Source of the DNA: Paenibacillus alginolyticus DSM 5050 = NBRC 15375
GTDB taxonomy: Bacteria > Bacillota > Bacilli > Paenibacillales > NBRC-103111
Reading direction: 5' to 3'
Length of the DNA stretch: 64,000 nt
Assembly (NCBI RefSeq): GCF_000422905.1
Contig: NZ_KE383949.1
Coordinates: 1 to 64,000, forward strand
In this document: positions 60,485-64,000 of the stretch, piece by piece
Layout: each line of letters begins with the position of its first letter
Position numbering within the stretch: the first letter of the stretch is position 1
The notes under the pieces: model-generated
What the model saw: the letters and a program-made list of their open reading frames with translations, nothing else
Told to the model about the DNA's origin: nothing
The model's database searches: none
Position numbers and translations under genes: made by a program

Positions 60485-61596
60485 AGAAATTTTATTTTTC
60501 TTTGATATTGGCAGTTTTAATGTTTGTAACTGGATGCGGTCAAGCTGTATATATAGAGGATCAACAGTTTGTTCTTACAGAGGCCATTGATTTTGATGAG
60601 AATAATAAGTTTGTCGTGTATACGTCAAGCCCTGTCTTCAATAAAGAAGCCGGAAAGTTCTTTAAAATTACATCCTCAAAGGCGAGTACGATGCGCAAAT
60701 CAAAAGATAAAATTAATAGTAAGACGAGCGGCAACCTTGCATATGGAAAATCGCAAAATGTTCTCATAGGAAAAAAACTGCTGCAGCAAAAAAATGCATT
60801 GCCCTATATGGATGTTCTCTTCCGCGACCCCCGGAATGAGATTAATGCGAATGTGATTGTGATTGATGGAAGAGTTAAAGATGTGATGTATACGAACATG
60901 AATGATAAAGGCCGAATCGCCAGCGTGATTAAAGACCTGGTAACAAGCACTTATAAGGACAGGAGTACAGTGCAAACTTCACTACAGCAATTTCATCTGC
61001 AAATGAAGGATAAAGGAATGACGCCTTTTTTAACTGAAATGAAAACAGATAAACAGGAACTCACCATTACGGGTACTGTTCTTGTACATAAAGACGGCAC
61101 CTATGCGGTTTCATTGGATCATCAAGAAAGCTCACTGCTCCTATTATTGCAGCGTGATACGAAGAGTCCTATACCGCTAACGATTCACTTTCCCCCTGGA
61201 ATGTTTCATACGAATGAAAAAATGTCCTATGTGAGTTTCAATATCGTAAAGGCAAAGCCTAAAATCATGGGAAAATTCGAGGACGAGCATTTGACAATCG
61301 ATATCGATATAAAGGTTCAGATTGATTTGACGGAGCGATTGTTTACCTTAGATTTAGAGGAGAAGAAAAAACAGCTGGAACAAGCCCTTGAAAAAGAGTT
61401 GAAAAAACAATGCGAGGCTTTAATCAAGAAAGCTCAAAAATATGAAGTTGATCCCTTTCAGTTTGGCGTCCACGTACGCGCATATCACTATAAAAACTGG
61501 AAGAAGGTAGAGGATAACTGGGTGAAAACGCTATCTGAAGCAACAGTAAATGTTTCTCCTAAAGTCATCATCAAAAGTATTGGGGTTCTCGAATAG
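60481..61596 (+). CDS. Germinant receptor C subunit lipoprotein, copy 2
   Basis: 371 residues. Lipobox FVTGC. Parallel to copy 1 throughout: AVYIEDQQFVLTEAIDFDE, ALPYMDVLFRDPRNEINANV and HQESSLLLLLQRDTKSPIPL (the last a stretch nearly identical in both). It is the last gene of the A-B-C-B-C operon. No second A gene accompanies it. Confidence 0.94.
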   Translation: MKKFYFSLILAVLMFVTGCGQAVYIEDQQFVLTEAIDFDENNKFVVYTSSPVFNKEAGKFFKITSSKASTMRKSKDKINSKTSGNLAYGKSQNVLIGKKLLQQKNALPYMDVLFRDPRNEINANVIVIDGRVKDVMYTNMNDKGRIASVIKDLVTSTYKDRSTVQTSLQQFHLQMKDKGMTPFLTEMKTDKQELTITGTVLVHKDGTYAVSLDHQESSLLLLLQRDTKSPIPLTIHFPPGMFHTNEKMSYVSFNIVKAKPKIMGKFEDEHLTIDIDIKVQIDLTERLFTLDLEEKKKQLEQALEKELKKQCEALIKKAQKYEVDPFQFGVHVRAYHYKNWKKVEDNWVKTLSEATVNVSPKVIIKSIGVLE

Positions 61597-61746
61597 TCGT
61601 TTAGCATTGTTGATAGGTGATACCTATAAATGCGATAGCTTTTATATCTAAAGAGAAGAGTCTACTTATGATACAATAAATGCAGCATATAACGATAGCA
61701 AATGCTTGCATGAGTAGGTTGCTAATCTAAGGAGTGAATGGTAGTC

Positions 61747-62826
61747 ATGGCAGATGTGAAGAAAATTGCTGTAATCGCCGGAGATGGTATTGGTCCGGAA
61801 GTCGTTGCAGAAGCGGAAAAAGTATTAAAACGTACCGAAGAATTATTCGGTTATCAATTTGAAACAGAACACGCCCTATTCGGCGGTATTGCGATTGATG
61901 AGAAAGGGACTCCGCTTCCGGAAGAAACGCTGAAAGTTTGCCAGTCCGCAGACGCTGTACTTTTAGGGGCTGTTGGTGGTCCTAAATGGGACAACAACTC
62001 CAAAGAGCTGCGTCCTGAAACTGGTCTTCTAGGTATTCGCAAAGCGCTTGGACTGTTCTCGAACATTCGTCCGGCTTTCATCTTCGATTGCTTGAAAGAA
62101 GCTTCCACGTTGAAGCCTGAAGTGCTGGAAGGAACGGACTTGATCGTTGTTCGTGAATTGACTGGCGGTATCTACTTCGGTGAGAAATTCCGTCGTGAAA
62201 CAGCGAATGGTCAAGAAGCTGTCGATACTTGCGCTTATAATGTTACTGAAATTGAGCGTATTGCTCGTCAAGCATTTGAAATTGCACAAACACGTCGCAA
62301 GAAGCTTGCATCTGTAGACAAAGCGAACGTTCTGGAAACTTCCCGTCTATGGCGCGAAACTGTGAACCGCATTGCGGTTGATTATCCGGATGTTGAGCTA
62401 GAGCACGTGCTCGTTGATAACTGTGCAATGCAATTGCTGCGCCGCCCATCCAGCTTCGACGTCATCGTGACGGAGAACATGTTCGGCGACATCCTGAGTG
62501 ATGAAGCAGCTATGCTGACAGGCTCTATCGGGATGTTGGCATCCGCTTCTCTTGGCGAAGGCAGCTTCGGCTTGTACGAGCCGGTACATGGCTCCGCTCC
62601 CGATATTGCTGGTCAAGGAATCTCCAACCCAATCGCAACCATTCTTTCGGTAGCCTTGATGTTCCGTTTGACCTTCGGTTACCACGAAGCGGCGGATTCC
62701 ATCGAGCGTGCAGTGAAAGAAGTGCTGGATGCGGGTCACCGTACAGGCGACATCGCTGTTGATAAGAGATCAGCAATCGGTACTCTTGCAATGGGCCAAC
62801 TGATCGTAGACGCTATGCGTAAATAA
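61747..62826 (+). CDS. leuB: 3-isopropylmalate dehydrogenase
   Basis: 359 residues from ATG 61747; ATG 61738 is only 3 nt from GGAG, so the second is preferred although its spacing is 12. It oxidises and decarboxylates 3-isopropylmalate in leucine synthesis. IAVIAGDGIGPEVVAEAEKV (start) and the metal site NMFGDILSDEAAMLTGSIGM are diagnostic. It stands 18 kb from leuA, after the ger operon, with no leuC or leuD near. Own terminator follows. Confidence 0.96.
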   Translation: MADVKKIAVIAGDGIGPEVVAEAEKVLKRTEELFGYQFETEHALFGGIAIDEKGTPLPEETLKVCQSADAVLLGAVGGPKWDNNSKELRPETGLLGIRKALGLFSNIRPAFIFDCLKEASTLKPEVLEGTDLIVVRELTGGIYFGEKFRRETANGQEAVDTCAYNVTEIERIARQAFEIAQTRRKKLASVDKANVLETSRLWRETVNRIAVDYPDVELEHVLVDNCAMQLLRRPSSFDVIVTENMFGDILSDEAAMLTGSIGMLASASLGEGSFGLYEPVHGSAPDIAGQGISNPIATILSVALMFRLTFGYHEAADSIERAVKEVLDAGHRTGDIAVDKRSAIGTLAMGQLIVDAMRK

Positions 62827-62832
62827 TAAAAT

Positions 62833-62880
62833 AAGCTTGCCCGACGAGGCCTTCGAGGCTTCGGAGGGCGAGCTTTTTTT
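62833..62880 (+). terminator. Terminator of leuB
   Basis: AAGCTTGCCC pairs with GGGCGAGCTT, inner GAGGCC/GGCTTC pairing, then seven T. Confidence 0.92.
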
Positions 62881-62920
62881 GTAGGTCGACCTCTGACAGA
62901 TAGAGTATCTAGTGTTAAGT

Positions 62921-63721
62921 TTATTTTCTTGTTAAGCTGGCTTCAAACATATCAATGATAGATAGGAATCTTTCTGCCTCACGAAACACATGGTCAGCAA
63001 GTAACGGATGGATGATACTTTTTATACGACAAGCATCGATTAGATCCCTTGCTGTTTTTTTGAAATCACGCAGAGACACGACAGAAACTCGATTCTGATC
63101 AAGGAATTGACCCAGAAGCGGCTCTGTTTGGGACCCAGGACGCATTCCGCTTAAATCAATGGCTTGAAAGAGCAGCTGGTCGAAATCTTGACTAAAGTTG
63201 CGAGCTTGCTCAACGAGTTTTCGTTCGGAAGGATCAAGAAGATGTCCGATGAACTTCGCATGGTCAGCCATTATTCTCAAGAAGAAAACATTTTCATCAA
63301 TGATCGCATCGGGCAGCGGTTCTAATCGACCAGCATTCAATTCCTCTAATCGATTTCTAAAATAATTGGCCTCTCTGCTGGTATGATCAACTAATAAAGG
63401 CAAATTGTTGCCGCCAGGAAGTTTACATTGGATAATGAGACCCAAAACCCTTCGTTTAAAAGCCCAAATATGGGTTGCGGCAAAGTGAGCTTCCATGTTA
63501 AAGCGTTTGATTTGCTCAGGATCAGTTAGCTCCGTAAATGCATGGGATTTGGCTTCTATTTGTTCAAAAGTATGATAAAAATGGTCGGCTTCTTGGATTA
63601 ACTGCGTATCCTCACACCGAAATCCCAGCTTCAGAAATAAAGAATGCTCTTTCATAATGCGTGACCAGAATCGTATCTCATCCAACGAACGACTAACAAA
63701 TTCATTTGACAATTCCGACAC
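62921..63721 (-). CDS. DUF2935 family protein
   Basis: 266 residues, all helical, built of two similar halves: EIRFWSRIMKEHSLFLKLGF (N) and ENVFFLRIMADHAKFIGHLL (C). Each half carries Glu and His placed as in four-helix metal-binding bundles. The FWSRIMKEH segment is the DUF2935 mark in Bacillales and Clostridia. Function unknown; binding of iron or manganese is a guess from the pattern. Confidence 0.88.
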   Translation of the reverse strand: MSELSNEFVSRSLDEIRFWSRIMKEHSLFLKLGFRCEDTQLIQEADHFYHTFEQIEAKSHAFTELTDPEQIKRFNMEAHFAATHIWAFKRRVLGLIIQCKLPGGNNLPLLVDHTSREANYFRNRLEELNAGRLEPLPDAIIDENVFFLRIMADHAKFIGHLLDPSERKLVEQARNFSQDFDQLLFQAIDLSGMRPGSQTEPLLGQFLDQNRVSVVSLRDFKKTARDLIDACRIKSIIHPLLADHVFREAERFLSIIDMFEASLTRK

Positions 63722-63927
63722 ACTCCTCCAGAAGTTCTAATACTCTATGTATAATCTTAGGAGATGGCGCTTATGCAGATGTCGTGAAAATAGGACAGCG
63801 AGTGACTTTCATCAGCCATGCCGCGGCGAACAGGGCAACCAAATACTTACATAGGAAAGCGGAATCGTTCATGTTCATCAGCTCTCCATATATTATAATA
63901 ATTATTATGTTGTATCCGATCTAATTA

Positions 63928-63956
63928 TTGACTTTCATCTAGTCCAATGTTACCAT
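63928..63956 (+). promoter_or_regulatory. Possible promoter of the gene at the right edge
   Basis: TTGACT (63928-63933), 17 nt, TACCAT (63951-63956). The -10 is a 4-of-6 match, so support is modest. Confidence 0.4.
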
Positions 63957-63995
63957 TTTATACGAATAAGATAGATTTGAGGAGGAATTATACCC

Positions 63996-64000
63996 ATGGC
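63996..64000 (+). CDS. Start of a further gene (cut by window edge)
   Basis: GAGGAGG at 63979-63985 stands 10 nt before ATG 63996, which is followed by GC at the window end. Product unknown. Confidence 0.5.

Noticed and set aside
63706..63924. 72-codon frame upstream of the last gene
   Set aside because: It overlaps the DUF2935 start, ends in an Ile/Tyr run typical of AT-rich noise, and lacks a ribosome site.

Overview
This window looks like chromosomal DNA from an endospore-forming Paenibacillus or a close relative. The grounds are gerP-type and gerA-type germination genes, an alpha/beta-type SASP, a YjcZ-like peptide, infC with an AUU start codon, an ilv operon behind a T-box, YesMN-type sugar regulation, and strong GGAGG ribosome binding sites throughout. 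No tRNA, rRNA or CRISPR array was seen. The left edge holds only a transposase remnant and the tail of a broken gene, so the window is mostly core genome with scattered accessory genes.

Layout. 0-5.8 kb: IS remnant, a Vsr/DUF559-like nuclease-fold protein, a 3-hydroxyisobutyrate dehydrogenase fused to a PilZ domain, pgi, an IMPACT-family protein and a TetR regulator. 5.8-9.5 kb: spore-coat/germination island with a DUF1128 protein, a Gly/Tyr-rich protein, five gerP-like genes in two convergent groups, an Hsp20 and a SASP. 9.5-12.4 kb: GtrA flippase, GtrB-type glycosyltransferase and a divergent PIG-V-like membrane transferase. 12.5-15.1 kb: YjcZ-like peptide, self-regulated ArsR/DUF2087 regulator, mqnB-mqnD of the futalosine menaquinone pathway. 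15.2-15.6 kb: a structured non-coding stretch with a probable minus-strand RNA and two 84-bp palindromic repeats. 15.6-20 kb: hydroxyacid dehydrogenase, RluA-type pseudouridine synthase, B12-type radical SAM protein. 20-24 kb: a respiratory GMC dehydrogenase module (cytochrome c lipoprotein, Tat-signal small subunit, flavoprotein) with its own tatC-tatA. 24-31.5 kb: divergent IMP dehydrogenase, an array of 26-bp palindromes, manA, mnmM/cytochrome c/mnmL, a WGxxGxxG-CTERM protein, trmB.

31.5-36.1 kb: glycolipid and envelope enzymes (MGDG-synthase-like and GT4 glycosyltransferases, PAP2 phosphatase, processive GT2). 36.1-37.5 kb: infC-rpmI-rplT behind an L20-type leader. 37.7-44.8 kb: T-box, ilvB-ilvN-ilvC-leuA and a PLP aminotransferase, with large intercistronic hairpins. 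45-54.1 kb: a minus-strand beta-mannoside operon (binding protein, two permeases, YesM kinase, YesN regulator, GH2 beta-mannosidase). 54.2-61.6 kb: small membrane protein, VanW protein, and a germinant-receptor operon of order A-B-C-B-C. 61.7-64 kb: a detached leuB, a DUF2935 protein and the first codon of a further gene.

The most unusual points are the dehydrogenase-PilZ fusion, the self-contained Tat export and dehydrogenase module, the unassigned terminator-ended RNA locus at 15.2-15.4 kb, a cytochrome c gene inside the mnmL-mnmM tRNA-modification pair, the tandem B-C duplication in the ger operon, and the two families of intergenic palindromes. All functional names come from motif recognition by eye; no database search was run.
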